DNA of 64,000 nt from Porticoccaceae bacterium. Its GTDB lineage: Bacteria; Pseudomonadota; Gammaproteobacteria; Pseudomonadales; Porticoccaceae. The notes below the pieces were generated by a model, which ran no database searches, had not been told where the DNA came from, and saw only the letters and a list, made by a program, of their open reading frames with translations. Made by a program: the position numbers and the translations under genes. This document shows, one piece after another, positions 18,237-28,059 of the stretch (position 1 is the stretch's first letter; every line of letters starts with the position of its first letter). The stretch lies in assembly GCA_012960115.1 (NCBI GenBank), contig DUBX01000013.1, positions 38,260 to 102,259 of the forward strand, written 5' to 3'.

Positions 18237-20810
18237 ATGCGCATGGAAAAATTAACCAATCAGTTGCAATCTGCGCTGAGCGAGGCTCAATCAATTGCCA
18301 TTGGTAATGACCACACGGCGATAGAGCCACCGCACTTACTATTGGCGTTGCTTGATCAGCAGGGCGGTAGTGTTCGTCCCATTCTTAATCGTGCTGGCTT
18401 TGATGTATCCGGATTGCAGCATCAGTTCAATGAGCAGCTTGAAAAATTAGCCCAAGTGAAGACGCCCACAGGGGAGGCCAGTATGTCTCAAGGCCTTGGG
18501 CGATTGTTTAATTTGGCCGATCGCGCTGCGCAAAAAAAGCACGATCAGTACATCTCCAGCGAAACACTGTTAAAAGTGGCACTGGAAGATACTGGCCATC
18601 TAGGGAAAATACTTAGCAGATTTGGGGATATTAAAAAAGCAAACGAGGTCATTGCTAGTGTCAGAGGTGATGGCAGCGTTGAGCATGCTGATGCTGAGGA
18701 GCAGCGTGAGGCGTTAAATAAATACACCATTGACCTAACTGAACGTGCCGAAATGGGAAAGCTCGACCCTGTAATTGGGCGTGATGACGAGATTCGGCGA
18801 ACGATTCAGGTGCTGCAACGTCGCACCAAAAACAATCCTGTACTTATCGGTGAGCCGGGGGTCGGGAAAACAGCAATCGTTGAGGGTTTAGCGCAACGTA
18901 TTATTAATGGCGAGGTGCCAGAGGGTTTAAAAAATAAGCGCGTTTTAACACTTGATCTTGGCGCGCTTCTAGCGGGCGCTAAGTTTAGAGGTGATTTCGA
19001 GGAGCGCCTGAAGGCAGTACTTAAAGATCTCTCCAAGCAGGAGGGGCAGATTATTTTGTTCATCGATGAGATACATACTATGGTCGGAGCGGGTAAGGCC
19101 GAAGGGTCCTTAGATGCAGGCAATATGTTAAAGCCAGCGCTGGCTCAAGGCGAATTACATTGTGTTGGTGCCACGACGTTAGATGAATACCGTAAATTCA
19201 TAGAGAAAGACGCGGCACTTGAACGTCGTTTTCAAAAAATATTGGTGGAAGAGCCTAATCAAGAAGATACGGTCGCTATATTGCGTGGGTTAAAAGAACG
19301 TTATGAGGTGCACCATGGCGTTGAAATCACCGATAGTGCAATTATTGCCGCCGCGCATCTATCTGCGCGGTACATTACAGATCGTCAATTGCCCGACAAG
19401 GCTATCGATTTGATTGACGAAGCGGGTAGTCGTATTAGGATGGAAATTGACTCCAAGCCAGAGCAGTTAGATCGGCTGGAACGGCGCCTTATTCAACTAA
19501 AGATTGAACGCGAAGCATTGAAGAAAGACAGTGACCAAGCCGCTAAAAAGCGCCGGACTAAACTCGACGAGGACATCTCGAGCCTAGGAAAGGAATACGC
19601 AGATCTTGAACAAATTTGGGTTGCCGAAAAAGCGTCGATGCAGGGGTCCACGCACATCAAAAGTGAGCTGGAGGACGCCAAGATAGATTTGGAAGTGGCT
19701 CATCGCTCGGGCAATTTGGAGAAAATGGCACAAATTCAATACAGTGTAATCCCCGAGTTAGAAAAACAGCTTATTGAGGCGAGTAATTCAGCCGATATAG
19801 AAATGCAACTACTTAGAAACAAAGTCACAGAAGAAGAAATCGCCGACGTCGTGGCTAAGTGGACGGGCATTCCTGTGGCTAAAATGCTCGAAGGAGAGCG
19901 CGATAAATTACTGCGTATGGAGGATGCCTTGCATCAACGAGTGATGGGGCAGTCTGAAGCTGTAGTGGCGGTATCTAATGCCGTTAGACGAGCTCGTGCT
20001 GGGCTCGCCGACCCTAATCGACCGAACGGTTCATTTCTGTTTCTTGGTCCAACTGGGGTCGGCAAGACCGAACTATGTAAATCTCTCGCTGAATTTCTAT
20101 TTGATAGTGAGGAGGCTATGGTACGTATCGACATGTCCGAGTTCATGGAGAAGCATTCTGTCGCTCGATTGATCGGCGCCCCTCCAGGTTACGTTGGGTA
20201 TGAGGAAGGAGGTTATCTTACTGAAGCGGTCCGACGCCGGCCCTATTCGGTATTGCTCCTTGATGAGGTTGAAAAAGCGCATCCTGATGTGTTCAACGTG
20301 CTACTGCAAGTGCTTGATGATGGTCGCCTTACGGATGGGCAAGGCCGCACAGTCGATTTCAAAAACACTATTATTGTCATGACGTCTAATTTGGGCTCTG
20401 ATGTTATTCAGCTGTTGTCGGGCGAAGAAAACTATGACGTTATGAAAACGGCGGTTATGGATGTGGTGAGCCTCAATTTCAGACCCGAGTTTATTAACCG
20501 AGTTGATGAGGTAGTCGTGTTTCATCCCTTGGATAAATCGGAGTTACGAGGTATTGCTAACATCCAATTGAAGTTGTTGCAGCGTCGTTTGTCATACCAT
20601 GATCTAAATTTAAGTTTGGATGTTAGGGTTCTAGACCGAGTGCTAGAAGCTGGCTTTGATCCTGTTTACGGTGCGCGACCCCTAAAAAGAGCTTTGCAAC
20701 AGCTTATTGAGAATCCCCTAGCAGAGCGAATTTTGGCGGGTGACTTCGTTGCAGGTAGCCATATTGTAGCTAACTTAGAGGGCGATGCAGTTGCCTTTGA
20801 TAGAGTTTAG
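18237..20810 (+). CDS. clpB: ATP-dependent disaggregase ClpB
   Basis: 857 residues, standard ClpB length. The hexameric AAA+ machine threads aggregated proteins with DnaK/DnaJ help in the cytoplasm. The N-domain is at about 1-150, NBD1 has Walker [10 protein letters not shown] near residue 208 and [12 protein letters not shown], the coiled-coil M-domain (about 405-525) is rich in E/K/L, and NBD2 has GPTGVGKTE near residue 605 and [14 protein letters not shown]. The start [11 protein letters not shown] matches the family. AGGAG precedes the ATG and a sigma-32-like promoter lies upstream. The 3' end overlaps the convergent LuxR-type gene by 4 bp. Confidence 0.98.
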   Translation: MRMEKLTNQLQSALSEAQSIAIGNDHTAIEPPHLLLALLDQQGGSVRPILNRAGFDVSGLQHQFNEQLEKLAQVKTPTGEASMSQGLGRLFNLADRAAQKKHDQYISSETLLKVALEDTGHLGKILSRFGDIKKANEVIASVRGDGSVEHADAEEQREALNKYTIDLTERAEMGKLDPVIGRDDEIRRTIQVLQRRTKNNPVLIGEPGVGKTAIVEGLAQRIINGEVPEGLKNKRVLTLDLGALLAGAKFRGDFEERLKAVLKDLSKQEGQIILFIDEIHTMVGAGKAEGSLDAGNMLKPALAQGELHCVGATTLDEYRKFIEKDAALERRFQKILVEEPNQEDTVAILRGLKERYEVHHGVEITDSAIIAAAHLSARYITDRQLPDKAIDLIDEAGSRIRMEIDSKPEQLDRLERRLIQLKIEREALKKDSDQAAKKRRTKLDEDISSLGKEYADLEQIWVAEKASMQGSTHIKSELEDAKIDLEVAHRSGNLEKMAQIQYSVIPELEKQLIEASNSADIEMQLLRNKVTEEEIADVVAKWTGIPVAKMLEGERDKLLRMEDALHQRVMGQSEAVVAVSNAVRRARAGLADPNRPNGSFLFLGPTGVGKTELCKSLAEFLFDSEEAMVRIDMSEFMEKHSVARLIGAPPGYVGYEEGGYLTEAVRRRPYSVLLLDEVEKAHPDVFNVLLQVLDDGRLTDGQGRTVDFKNTIIVMTSNLGSDVIQLLSGEENYDVMKTAVMDVVSLNFRPEFINRVDEVVVFHPLDKSELRGIANIQLKLLQRRLSYHDLNLSLDVRVLDRVLEAGFDPVYGARPLKRALQQLIENPLAERILAGDFVAGSHIVANLEGDAVAFDRV

Positions 20811-21634
20811 AGATAACCCACCAAAGGGTCTCCACTAGAATACTGGGTAAGGCTAGCGAGGGAGTCAATAAAGAGATAAAAAAGTTCTGCCTGTGAGGAT
20901 ACGTCTAATTTGGCGTAACTATTTTTACGGTGTAATTTAACGGTCTCAGGCGATATACCTAGGCGTTCAGCAATCGATTTAGTTGAGTGGCCATGCAAGA
21001 ATAGCTGCACTACCTGGCTTTCACGATCAGTCAGGTAAGCCGTTCCAAAATATTTAAGGGCGTTGTCGAGTTGGCCTGGCAATTGATTGCTAGAATTTGC
21101 CTCTGATTTTTCGGTGCTGTCCCATTGAATTTTACAGATACTTTCTATGATCGGCGCAATATCCTCAAGCATTGTTAGTTGAGTGCGATTAAAGCGCTGA
21201 GCCATACTTAAACGACCGATTGAAATATTAATAAACTGTTTACCGTCAAGATGGACAATATAGCCAGCCTCATCTTTGATCTGAGTAAACTTGAAATAGC
21301 TACGGTAATATTCGGTCTTTTTGAAACCTTCGGGCGCCAAGTCACTTAGCCTGTGGAGACCTGAAATACCTCGATCAACGGCAGCTCGGTAAAAAGGGTC
21401 AAGTAAAAAAGCCCCATTTACAAAACCATCGATCTGACTTTCACGGTCCAGAGGGGGAATATCATTGTAATGTATTTGAGGCTGATGCCCTTCTTGAAAG
21501 TGGACAATAACAGCATTATCAAAAGGGACCAGACCCTTTAGCATGGTGATCAATAACGAAGGCAATCGTTTACTACCGATTTCAGGCATGATGGCGGCAA
21601 AGCGTTGGCTAAAGGCTAACAGATGGCTCGTCAT
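20807..21634 (-). CDS. LuxR-family transcriptional regulator
   Basis: 275 residues. The C-terminal LuxR helix-turn-helix (about 205-262) reads [38 protein letters not shown]. The N-terminal ~190 residues are not a response-regulator receiver; they may form a GAF/PAS-like or ligand-binding sensor domain. The signal is unknown. It lies divergently upstream of the cytochrome oxidase operon across 320 bp, so control of that operon is a possibility, but only from position. Confidence 0.85.
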   Translation of the reverse strand: MTSHLLAFSQRFAAIMPEIGSKRLPSLLITMLKGLVPFDNAVIVHFQEGHQPQIHYNDIPPLDRESQIDGFVNGAFLLDPFYRAAVDRGISGLHRLSDLAPEGFKKTEYYRSYFKFTQIKDEAGYIVHLDGKQFINISIGRLSMAQRFNRTQLTMLEDIAPIIESICKIQWDSTEKSEANSSNQLPGQLDNALKYFGTAYLTDRESQVVQLFLHGHSTKSIAERLGISPETVKLHRKNSYAKLDVSSQAELFYLFIDSLASLTQYSSGDPLVGYL

Positions 21635-21954
21635 AGTCTAGGCACTTCATAAAGTAAGTTACAGTTGCGCATGATACTGAATAATCTCTATATCTCACAA
21701 GATTTATCGAATCGCCATGTACCTGTTTAGACGAAGTTAATCCAATGAAGCTTTCCTGCACAATTTATTTTATGTGCTAGACTAAAATGAAAGGTATAAA
21801 AAGATAGAGCACTTGATAGTGATTATACGAGCTATGGTGACTCTCTAAAATACCCGCCGAAAGGCAATAAGAACACTGCGAGCGCAATGCGTTCGCCTTA
21901 CTGGCAGAGTGCCATGATAAGGCACCTGCCCTTAGTAAACGGGGTCGAATCCAT
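21635..21954. promoter_or_regulatory. Divergent region with two strong hairpins in the coxB leader
   Basis: 320 bp between the LuxR gene and coxB. Hairpin 1: GCGAGCGC-AAT-GCGTTCGC (21878-21896), 8 bp with one G-T pair. Hairpin 2: GGCAG-a-GTGCC (21903-21913), loop ATGATAA, GGCAC-CTGCC (21921-21930), a 10-bp stem with one bulge, ending 24 bp before the coxB ATG. Only GGGG at 21941-21944 resembles a ribosome binding site. Neither hairpin is followed by a T-run, so these look like leader structures rather than terminators. Confidence 0.5.
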
Positions 21955-23088
21955 ATGACTTTTGCAGTTATTTTGGTCGCTATTGTTGTGGTATCTGTTT
22001 TATTTCATTTTCTCAGCCCGTGGCAGGCGACGCCACTAGCATCAAACTGGGGATCTATCGACACAACCATCACCATTACGCTAGTTATTACCGGTATTTT
22101 CTTTGTGGCCATAGTTCTGTTTATGGCCTACTGCGTGTATAAGTATAAAGCGGTTCCAGAACGCAGATCGGAGTATCGGCCGGAAAACAAAAAACTCGAA
22201 TGGTGGTTGATTGGTATTACGACAGTCGCTATTTGTGCGTTATTGGCGCCTGGTTTGATCGTCTATAACGACTTTGTGCATGTTCCTGCCAACGCAGTAG
22301 AGTTTGAGGCTGTTGGAGAGCAGTGGCGCTGGAGTTATCGGTTACCAGGTAAAGACAAAACGTTTGGACGCACTAGTGTAACCAGAATTGATGAAAACAA
22401 TACCTTTGGCATTGATCCTAGTGATGCCGCGGGGCAGGATGACATTTTAATTGCTGGCAACCAAATACATGTGCTGATCAATCAGTCGACTAAGGCTCTT
22501 CTTCGATCCAAAGACGTGCTCCATGATTTTTATGTGCCGCAGTTTAGAGCCAAAATGGATTTGATTCCTGGTCAAGTAACTTATTTTTGGTTTACCCCGA
22601 CAGTCCTAGGTACCTTTGATATTCTCTGTGCTGAGTATTGTGGAATTGGCCATTATAATATGCGTGGACAGGTCGTAGTCGACGACGCAAGCTCTTACCA
22701 AAAATGGCTCTCCTCTCAGGTGACTTTTGCTGATGTACTTTCCGGTGGTACGGTCGAGGGTCTAGTAGATCAGGGCCAACGCTTAGCCTCTAGCCGTGGC
22801 TGCATAGCCTGCCATAGTATCGACGGGGCCCCGAGTCTTGGGCCAGGATGGCTAGATCTCTACGGCCGTCAGGAAACGCTTTCTGATGGCAGCCAAGTAA
22901 AGGTCGATGGTCCTTATTTGATCGAATCGGTTATTGATCCGGCTGTCAAAATTGTTGCTGGATATCCACCGGTGATGGTTGCGTATCAAATGAGTGACGA
23001 ACAGCTAGATAGTTTGGTCGCCTATATCGCCTCACTGTCATCTGACCCTGATAATTCAACGTCCATTCAACCGTCAATCGAGGAGTGA
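21955..23088 (+). CDS. coxB: Cytochrome c oxidase subunit II with fused cytochrome c domain
   Basis: 377 residues. Two N-terminal membrane segments (about 2-20 and 38-60) plus a third near residue 80-98 precede a cupredoxin domain with the binuclear CuA ligands CAEYCGIGHYNM near residue 224. A C-terminal cytochrome c domain (about 265-360) carries GCIACHS near residue 282 and a methionine ligand candidate in YPPVMVAYQM. It receives electrons from soluble or membrane cytochrome c and passes them to subunit I. The fusion resembles caa3-type oxidases. It is the first gene of a five-gene operon; the leader before it is structured. Confidence 0.95.
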   Translation: MTFAVILVAIVVVSVLFHFLSPWQATPLASNWGSIDTTITITLVITGIFFVAIVLFMAYCVYKYKAVPERRSEYRPENKKLEWWLIGITTVAICALLAPGLIVYNDFVHVPANAVEFEAVGEQWRWSYRLPGKDKTFGRTSVTRIDENNTFGIDPSDAAGQDDILIAGNQIHVLINQSTKALLRSKDVLHDFYVPQFRAKMDLIPGQVTYFWFTPTVLGTFDILCAEYCGIGHYNMRGQVVVDDASSYQKWLSSQVTFADVLSGGTVEGLVDQGQRLASSRGCIACHSIDGAPSLGPGWLDLYGRQETLSDGSQVKVDGPYLIESVIDPAVKIVAGYPPVMVAYQMSDEQLDSLVAYIASLSSDPDNSTSIQPSIEE

Positions 23089-23091
23089 TTT

Positions 23092-24840
23092 ATGGCCTAC
23101 GCAGATGATGTAGAAAACGAAGAACTCCACGAACCCACCGGTTTTATTTGGAAGTATGTTTGGAGTCAAGATCATAAGGTCATCGCCATTCAGTACTCGA
23201 CGACTGCAATTCTGGTGGGACTTGTCGCCTTGGTGTTGTCTGGAATGATGCGTATGCAGATTGGCTTCCCTGGCAGTATAGATATGGATGCCACAGCTTA
23301 CTACCAAGCTATGACTATGCACGGCATGATCATGGTTATTTATCTACTTACGGCTATTTTTTTGGGGGGATTCGGTAATTACTTGATTCCGCTGATGGTC
23401 GGCGCAAGGGATATGGTTTTCCCCTTCGTCAACATGCTTAGTTATTGGTTTTATTTGGTCTCAGTATTGGTCTTATTGGCGAGCTTTTTTGTCCCTGGAG
23501 GGCCTACGGGCGCTGGGTGGACACTGTATCCGCCGCAAGCTATTACCGCCGGTACGCCTGGGTCTGAGTGGGGCATTATTCTAATGCTAGTGTCGTTAAT
23601 TATATTTATAATCGCCGCCACTATGGGCGGTCTTAATTACGTGACTACGGTGTTGCAGGCTCGTACTCACGGTATGACTATGTTTAGAATGCCTCTGACT
23701 GTTTGGGGCATCTTTGTAGCAACAATTCTTGCTTTACTGGCCTTTCCGGCATTGTTCGTGAGCGGTGTGATGATGTTATTAGATCAGACCATAGGTACCA
23801 GTTTTTTCATGCCCGATATGATGCAGTTTGGCTCCCAGTTAGACTACAGCGGCGGTAGCCCTATTTTGTTTCAGCACCTGTTTTGGTTCTTTGGCCACCC
23901 TGAAGTCTATATCGTTGCACTTCCGGCCTTCGGCTTAGTCTCTGACCTTATTAGCATTCATGCTCGGCGCAGTATATTTGGTTACCGCATGATGGTCTGG
24001 GCGATTGTTTCTATAGGTGTACTTAGCTTTGTTGTCTGGGCGCATCATATGTATGTCAGTGGGATGAACCCCTATTTTGGCTTTTTCTTTGCTACTACTA
24101 CGTTAGTGATTGCCGTACCCACGGCGCTTAAAGTCTATAACTGGCTGTTAACTCTGTGGCGGGGCAATATTCATCTAACTGTTCCTATGTTGTTCTCACT
24201 AGCTTTTATTGTGACCTTCTTAGTGGGTGGCTTGACGGGTCTATTTCTGGGCAACGTGGTGGTAGATATCCCACTGTCTGATACTTATTTTGTGGTGGCG
24301 CACTTTCACATGGTGATGGGCGTAGCGCCTATTCTGGTGGTGTTTGGTTCTATCTATCATTGGTACCCAAAAATCACGGGTCGCATGTTACATGACGGTA
24401 TCGGTAAGTTGCACTTTTGGATCACCTTCCTGGGCACCTACCTCATTTATTTCCCTATGCATTACCTAGGCTTCCTGGGCATGCCGCGGCGTTATTATGC
24501 CTATGAGGACTACCCATTTATTCCTGAGTCTGCCCAGAGTCTTAATGCCTTTATTACCGTCGTTGCCATAGTGGTTGGGATCAGTCAGCTATTATTTTTG
24601 TTTAATCTGGCGTATAGCTATTTTAAAGGAGCTCCCTCAGGCGGGAATCCCTGGCGCGCTACTTCACTTGAATGGTTGACACCAGAGACTCCGCCGAAAC
24701 ATGGTAACTGGGGGTCATCGTTGCCGGTAGTGCATCGCTGGGCTTATGACTATGGTGTTCCTGGTGCTGAGCTGGATTATGTCCCTCAGACTACTTCAGC
24801 CGAAGAAGTGCCTGTGCATGAGAGTGATCATGATGAATAG
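23092..24840 (+). CDS. coxA: Cytochrome c oxidase subunit I
   Basis: 582 residues with about 12-14 membrane helices. It is the catalytic subunit with haem a, haem a3 and CuB. Visible ligands and motifs are MTMHGMIMV (low-spin haem His), FWFFGHPEVYIVALPAFG (CuB His and cross-linked Tyr), WAHHMYVSGM (CuB His-His), and VVAHFHMVMG (high-spin and low-spin haem His). The GHPEVY motif with the tyrosine five residues after the His marks an A-type oxidase. It begins 3 bp after coxB. The C-terminus is hydrophilic and His/Glu rich. Confidence 0.97.
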   Translation: MAYADDVENEELHEPTGFIWKYVWSQDHKVIAIQYSTTAILVGLVALVLSGMMRMQIGFPGSIDMDATAYYQAMTMHGMIMVIYLLTAIFLGGFGNYLIPLMVGARDMVFPFVNMLSYWFYLVSVLVLLASFFVPGGPTGAGWTLYPPQAITAGTPGSEWGIILMLVSLIIFIIAATMGGLNYVTTVLQARTHGMTMFRMPLTVWGIFVATILALLAFPALFVSGVMMLLDQTIGTSFFMPDMMQFGSQLDYSGGSPILFQHLFWFFGHPEVYIVALPAFGLVSDLISIHARRSIFGYRMMVWAIVSIGVLSFVVWAHHMYVSGMNPYFGFFFATTTLVIAVPTALKVYNWLLTLWRGNIHLTVPMLFSLAFIVTFLVGGLTGLFLGNVVVDIPLSDTYFVVAHFHMVMGVAPILVVFGSIYHWYPKITGRMLHDGIGKLHFWITFLGTYLIYFPMHYLGFLGMPRRYYAYEDYPFIPESAQSLNAFITVVAIVVGISQLLFLFNLAYSYFKGAPSGGNPWRATSLEWLTPETPPKHGNWGSSLPVVHRWAYDYGVPGAELDYVPQTTSAEEVPVHESDHDE

Positions 24841-24870
24841 AATCCCAGCTAACGACCGGTGGAGACAATT

Positions 24871-25551
24871 ATGTTAACCCAAGCCCGAACCACATCACTA
24901 CCTTTTGCCGCCTCATCTGGTTATTTCGATCAACGTAGTGCCAGCGCTAAAACAGGCCTTCATCTGTTAATGGCGGCTATGAGTTCGATGTTTTTCTTGT
25001 TTTTACTGTCCTATATTTTACGTTCCCAAGTGTCTGATTGGGAGGCGCTCTCAGAACCTTGGCAACCGCTCGCTCAAACAGGGCAGTTGTGGTTCAACAG
25101 TGCTCTGTTAGTCGTTGCTAGCATCTCCTTAGAATTGGCACGTCGAAGTATTCGGCAGCCCGATCATGGCCATAGTCGTGAGCTTCTGCTGCTAGCGGGC
25201 CTATCTTCTTTTGGCTTTTTAGTAGGCCAGTTAGTATTCTGGAATTTCTTAACTAGCCGAGGATTTTTTGCGGGTAGCAACCCTGCAAACGCATTTTTCT
25301 TCTTGCTTACCGGCTTGCATGCTTTGCACCTTATTGGGGGTTTAGTGGCCTGGATCGTCGCTACAGTTAGACTATCGCGTCAACGCCGGCAACCCACAGA
25401 GGAAGGTCTAGCACTAACAAAATTAAGCATAGAATTGTGCACCACCTACTGGCACTTTTTATTGGTGGTCTGGATGTTCTTGTTTGCGTTACTGTCCAGC
25501 TCGCCGAGTACCTATGCAGCCATTGCTAAGTTTTGCGGACTGGGAGACTAA
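24871..25551 (+). CDS. Cytochrome c oxidase subunit III family protein (first copy)
   Basis: 226 residues with about five membrane helices. The helix containing G-L-H-A-L-H-L-I-G-G-L (near residue 155) is the subunit III motif (G-x-H-G/A-x-H). I chose the ATG at 24871 because GGTGGAG (24858-24864) is correctly spaced for it; the GTG at 24859 lies inside that Shine-Dalgarno. Subunit III stabilises the oxidase core and the proton-uptake path. It follows coxA by 30 bp and is followed by a second subunit III-type gene. Confidence 0.88.
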   Translation: MLTQARTTSLPFAASSGYFDQRSASAKTGLHLLMAAMSSMFFLFLLSYILRSQVSDWEALSEPWQPLAQTGQLWFNSALLVVASISLELARRSIRQPDHGHSRELLLLAGLSSFGFLVGQLVFWNFLTSRGFFAGSNPANAFFFLLTGLHALHLIGGLVAWIVATVRLSRQRRQPTEEGLALTKLSIELCTTYWHFLLVVWMFLFALLSSSPSTYAAIAKFCGLGD

Positions 25552-25556
25552 AGACT

Positions 25557-26228
25557 ATGGATAATACGACCCAACCAACCACGAGGGGCATGACCGGTCT
25601 AATTGAAGACTGGGTTTCTGACAAGGACGCATTTAAAAACGTCTCTTGGGGGAAAACCATGATGTGGATTTTCCTACTTAGCGATACGTTTATCTTTAGC
25701 TGTTTTCTAGTCGGTTACATGTCGGTACGTATGACTACTGACGTACCCTGGCCTAATGCTAGTGAGGTATTTGCCTTAACCATTGCGGGGGAGCATATCC
25801 CTCTGATCTTAATCGCCATTATGACCTTTGTCCTTATTACCAGCAGTGGCACCATGGCAATGGCGGTGAACTGTGGCTATCGTCGCCAACGCAAGCAGGC
25901 AGCTGTCCTAATGTTAGTCACTGCAGTTTTTGGTGTCTGTTTCGTTGGGATGCAGGCGTTCGAGTGGACTAAGTTAATTGAAGAGGGAGTTCGACCGTGG
26001 GGGAACCCCATGGGTGCTCCTCAGTTTGGAGCCGCCTTTTTCATGATCACAGGATTTCATGGCTTTCATGTCTCGATCGGCGTTATTTATCTGACGGTAG
26101 TGGCTTTAAAAGTACTGCGCGGTGATTACGAGGAAAGAGGTTATGAGATCGTTGAGATTACTGGCCTCTACTGGCACTTTGTTGATTTAGTCTGGGTATT
26201 TATTTTTGCCTTCTTTTATTTGTGGTAG
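25557..26228 (+). CDS. Cytochrome c oxidase subunit III family protein (second copy)
   Basis: 223 residues. It starts at ATG 25557 with GGGAG at 25543-25547. Membrane helices include W-I-F-L-L-S-D-T-F-I-F-S, ITGFHGFHVSIGVIYL (the subunit III His motif), and the terminal TGLYWHFVDLVWVFIFAFFYLW, which is the hallmark C-terminus of subunit III. It is closer to classic subunit III than the copy before it. The two may assemble together or reflect a split of function; either would be unusual. It begins 5 bp after the preceding gene. Confidence 0.92.
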   Translation: MDNTTQPTTRGMTGLIEDWVSDKDAFKNVSWGKTMMWIFLLSDTFIFSCFLVGYMSVRMTTDVPWPNASEVFALTIAGEHIPLILIAIMTFVLITSSGTMAMAVNCGYRRQRKQAAVLMLVTAVFGVCFVGMQAFEWTKLIEEGVRPWGNPMGAPQFGAAFFMITGFHGFHVSIGVIYLTVVALKVLRGDYEERGYEIVEITGLYWHFVDLVWVFIFAFFYLW

Positions 26229-26239
26229 GGGAATCAAAC

Positions 26240-26563
26240 ATGCAAAATAACACTGACACACAGCCTCAACAGCACCCCATTAGCCTTTACTTTAAAGTGT
26301 GGGGCCTGCTCTTTGTCTTAAGTAGCTTTTCCTACTTAGTTGACTACATGCAGTATCAGGGACTGCTTCGCTGGACTCTTATTCTAGTGTTTATGTTTTT
26401 AAAAGCCGGACTTATTGTCGCCGTATTTATGCATATGGTGTGGGAACGGATCGCGTTTACGCTAGCAATTCTGTCACCACCGCTTTGCATTTTGGTGCTT
26501 ATAGCCCTTATGGCTAGTGAGGCGAGCTATACTAACCTTAACCGTTTAATATTCTTTGGTTAA
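26240..26563 (+). CDS. Cytochrome c oxidase subunit IV (prokaryotic type)
   Basis: 107 residues with three membrane helices. It begins M-Q-N-N-T-D behind GGGGA at 26228-26232. The central FMFLKAGLIVAVFMHMVWE is the conserved part of the prokaryotic COX4 family, a small subunit that aids assembly or stability of the oxidase. It is the last gene of the cox operon, ending 3 bp from the convergent neighbour, so no terminator space exists on this side. Confidence 0.85.
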   Translation: MQNNTDTQPQQHPISLYFKVWGLLFVLSSFSYLVDYMQYQGLLRWTLILVFMFLKAGLIVAVFMHMVWERIAFTLAILSPPLCILVLIALMASEASYTNLNRLIFFG

Positions 26564-26566
26564 AAC

Positions 26567-27124
26567 TTAGGGCATCACTTTCACAAAGTGTTTGAAACGC
26601 TCTTGTATGCGAATAAACCAATGGGGGACAGACGGCCCTTCGCCGGCCATTTCAAGCGTTGGGTGGTTGCTGATGATGTCGGATAAAAGCCGTTCTTTTT
26701 CGGCCTCGATATCAACGAAAAACAGATGTTTCCCAGCCTTCAGTTCTTTATCAAAACGCGCAAACCGCTTGTTTTTAATTTGAATTCCAAAAAAACCGCC
26801 TTCCCATGTACAGAATCCTAGGACTACAATAGATAGGAATACAAAAGGTATCCATGTGGGTCCTTGCGCCCAACCAGAGAAGTGCGCAACCGCTATAACG
26901 GTGGCTGCGCCGGCGACCCCAACTAGAGCGCCTATTTCTGTGCCGTGCACCACATCGGTTCGCAGTACAGCCTCGACTTCATGCAATTTAGTGTGGAGTG
27001 CGACCTCGCCATCATTCAAGCTTAGGACATGGATATGTGGCGTTGAGATACCGTGACTTTCAAGCTCTTTTTCTACGTTTTCTAGCTCATCGAGATTATT
27101 ACTGATATAAAAATGACGTCTCAT
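26567..27124 (-). CDS. Conserved membrane protein of unknown function
   Basis: 185 residues. An N-terminal soluble part (M-R-R-H-F-Y-I-S-N-N-L-D-E-L-E onward, ~75 residues) has an alternating alpha/beta pattern. Two membrane helices follow at about 82-100 and 105-122 (GALVGVAGAATVIAVAHF and WIPFVFLSIVVLGFCTW), then a charged C-terminal domain. The layout, with a glycine-rich first helix, resembles stress-related small membrane proteins with an N-terminal alpha/beta module, but I do not recognise the family with certainty. The start at 27124 is preferred over a TTG 15 bp upstream. It is convergent with the cox operon by a 3-bp gap. Confidence 0.65.
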   Translation of the reverse strand: MRRHFYISNNLDELENVEKELESHGISTPHIHVLSLNDGEVALHTKLHEVEAVLRTDVVHGTEIGALVGVAGAATVIAVAHFSGWAQGPTWIPFVFLSIVVLGFCTWEGGFFGIQIKNKRFARFDKELKAGKHLFFVDIEAEKERLLSDIISNHPTLEMAGEGPSVPHWFIRIQERFKHFVKVMP

Positions 27125-27173
27125 TCCTCTAACCCCCAACCTTTTTGTTATAAGTTATGGAGAAGGTCGAGCG

Positions 27174-27212
27174 AGACTCTAGGCGCGCTGAACTACTTAG
27201 CGCCTAGAGTCT
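27174..27212. repeat. 13-bp perfect inverted repeat between two minus-strand genes
   Basis: AGACTCTAGGCGC at 27174-27186 is perfectly complementary to 27200-27212, around a 13-base spacer. There is no T-run on either side, so a simple intrinsic terminator is unlikely. It could be an operator or an RNA 3'-end/processing stem for the upstream gene at 27277-27753. Confidence 0.6.
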
Positions 27213-27276
27213 GCAAGCGCCTTCAATTTTAGTATAGAGCAGAGATTTAACTGTGTCGAATGGCGCTTTGCTTAGT

Positions 27277-27753
27277 TTAAGCCTGAAACTGCTTAGGGTT
27301 CATAAACATAAGTTTCACGATCAAATGTTCATCTAGAGGTTCGACTGCCATCATGAGGACATTTAGATCATCGCCTATCTGCACGCCCGTGGGTAAGTTA
27401 AATAAAAGGCCACCCGTAGCCTCATTTGTTAGGGTGCGTAGATCTTTAAGTTCCTTGTCTTTACGGGCCTCTGTTTCAAACTTCTCCAGCATTGTGCGCA
27501 GCGAAATGTCGAAATTTGGATAGTTGAATTGGCCGCAATATTCACTGCGGTCTAGCTCGAGCTTAATAGGGATGACCATCCCGCTTTCCTTTGCCGTCAA
27601 TTCTCCTGATTGAACCTGATTGCCCTGCTTAAGCTCTTTAAAGAGTTTCTTAGCATCTTCAGGTTTTTGCCGAATGAATCCGGCCACTAGAATGTTTACG
27701 CCCATGTTAAACAGTTTTCGTGAATCGATGTTAATAGATTGTTCTTCGCTCAT
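27277..27753 (-). CDS. Unrecognised soluble protein
   Basis: 158 residues, no signal peptide or membrane segment. It is rich in K/E/L, with a helical middle (RTMLEKFETEARKDKELKDL) and beta-like ends (VIPIKLELDRSEY, LNVLMMAVEPLDEHLIVKLMF). The codon use and the long open frame support a real gene. I do not recognise a family and assign no function. It is monocistronic, followed by the 13-bp inverted repeat. Confidence 0.6.
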   Translation of the reverse strand: MSEEQSINIDSRKLFNMGVNILVAGFIRQKPEDAKKLFKELKQGNQVQSGELTAKESGMVIPIKLELDRSEYCGQFNYPNFDISLRTMLEKFETEARKDKELKDLRTLTNEATGGLLFNLPTGVQIGDDLNVLMMAVEPLDEHLIVKLMFMNPKQFQA

Positions 27754-28059
27754 TTTTATACGCCATTTTGTTTTCTTTGAACTCTAACTTAAACGTTGGT
27801 GAATTGTAATAGCTGGAGTTTTTTTCTTGGTCTACTTGTTGGTTTTTATGTCTTTAGCACAGCTTCAAGCGGCTAGTCGTTGCTGATTACGGCGGGTTCG
27901 CTTTTGAAACACTGTATTTCCGCGATAAATGCGACTATGACGTTTATTCGTTTTACCTATCAAAATCTCAGTACCAATATAATCGACCTAACTCTGTCTA
28001 CGCCGCTTCTGGTTGATAGTTTGTGATGAGTCAATACCAAGTTAAAAAGGCAGTGATAT
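27754..28059. other. Divergent non-coding region upstream of sdaA
   Basis: 306 bp with no convincing coding frame. TATAAT at 27978-27983 is a candidate -10 for sdaA without a clear -35. The ribosome binding site before sdaA (AAGGCAG) is moderate. Nothing else was recognised. Confidence 0.35.

Noticed and set aside
20807-21634. Acyl-homoserine-lactone receptor (quorum sensing LuxR)
   Set aside because: The helix-turn-helix is LuxR-type, but no luxI-like synthase is nearby and the N-terminal domain does not clearly show the autoinducer-binding motifs.
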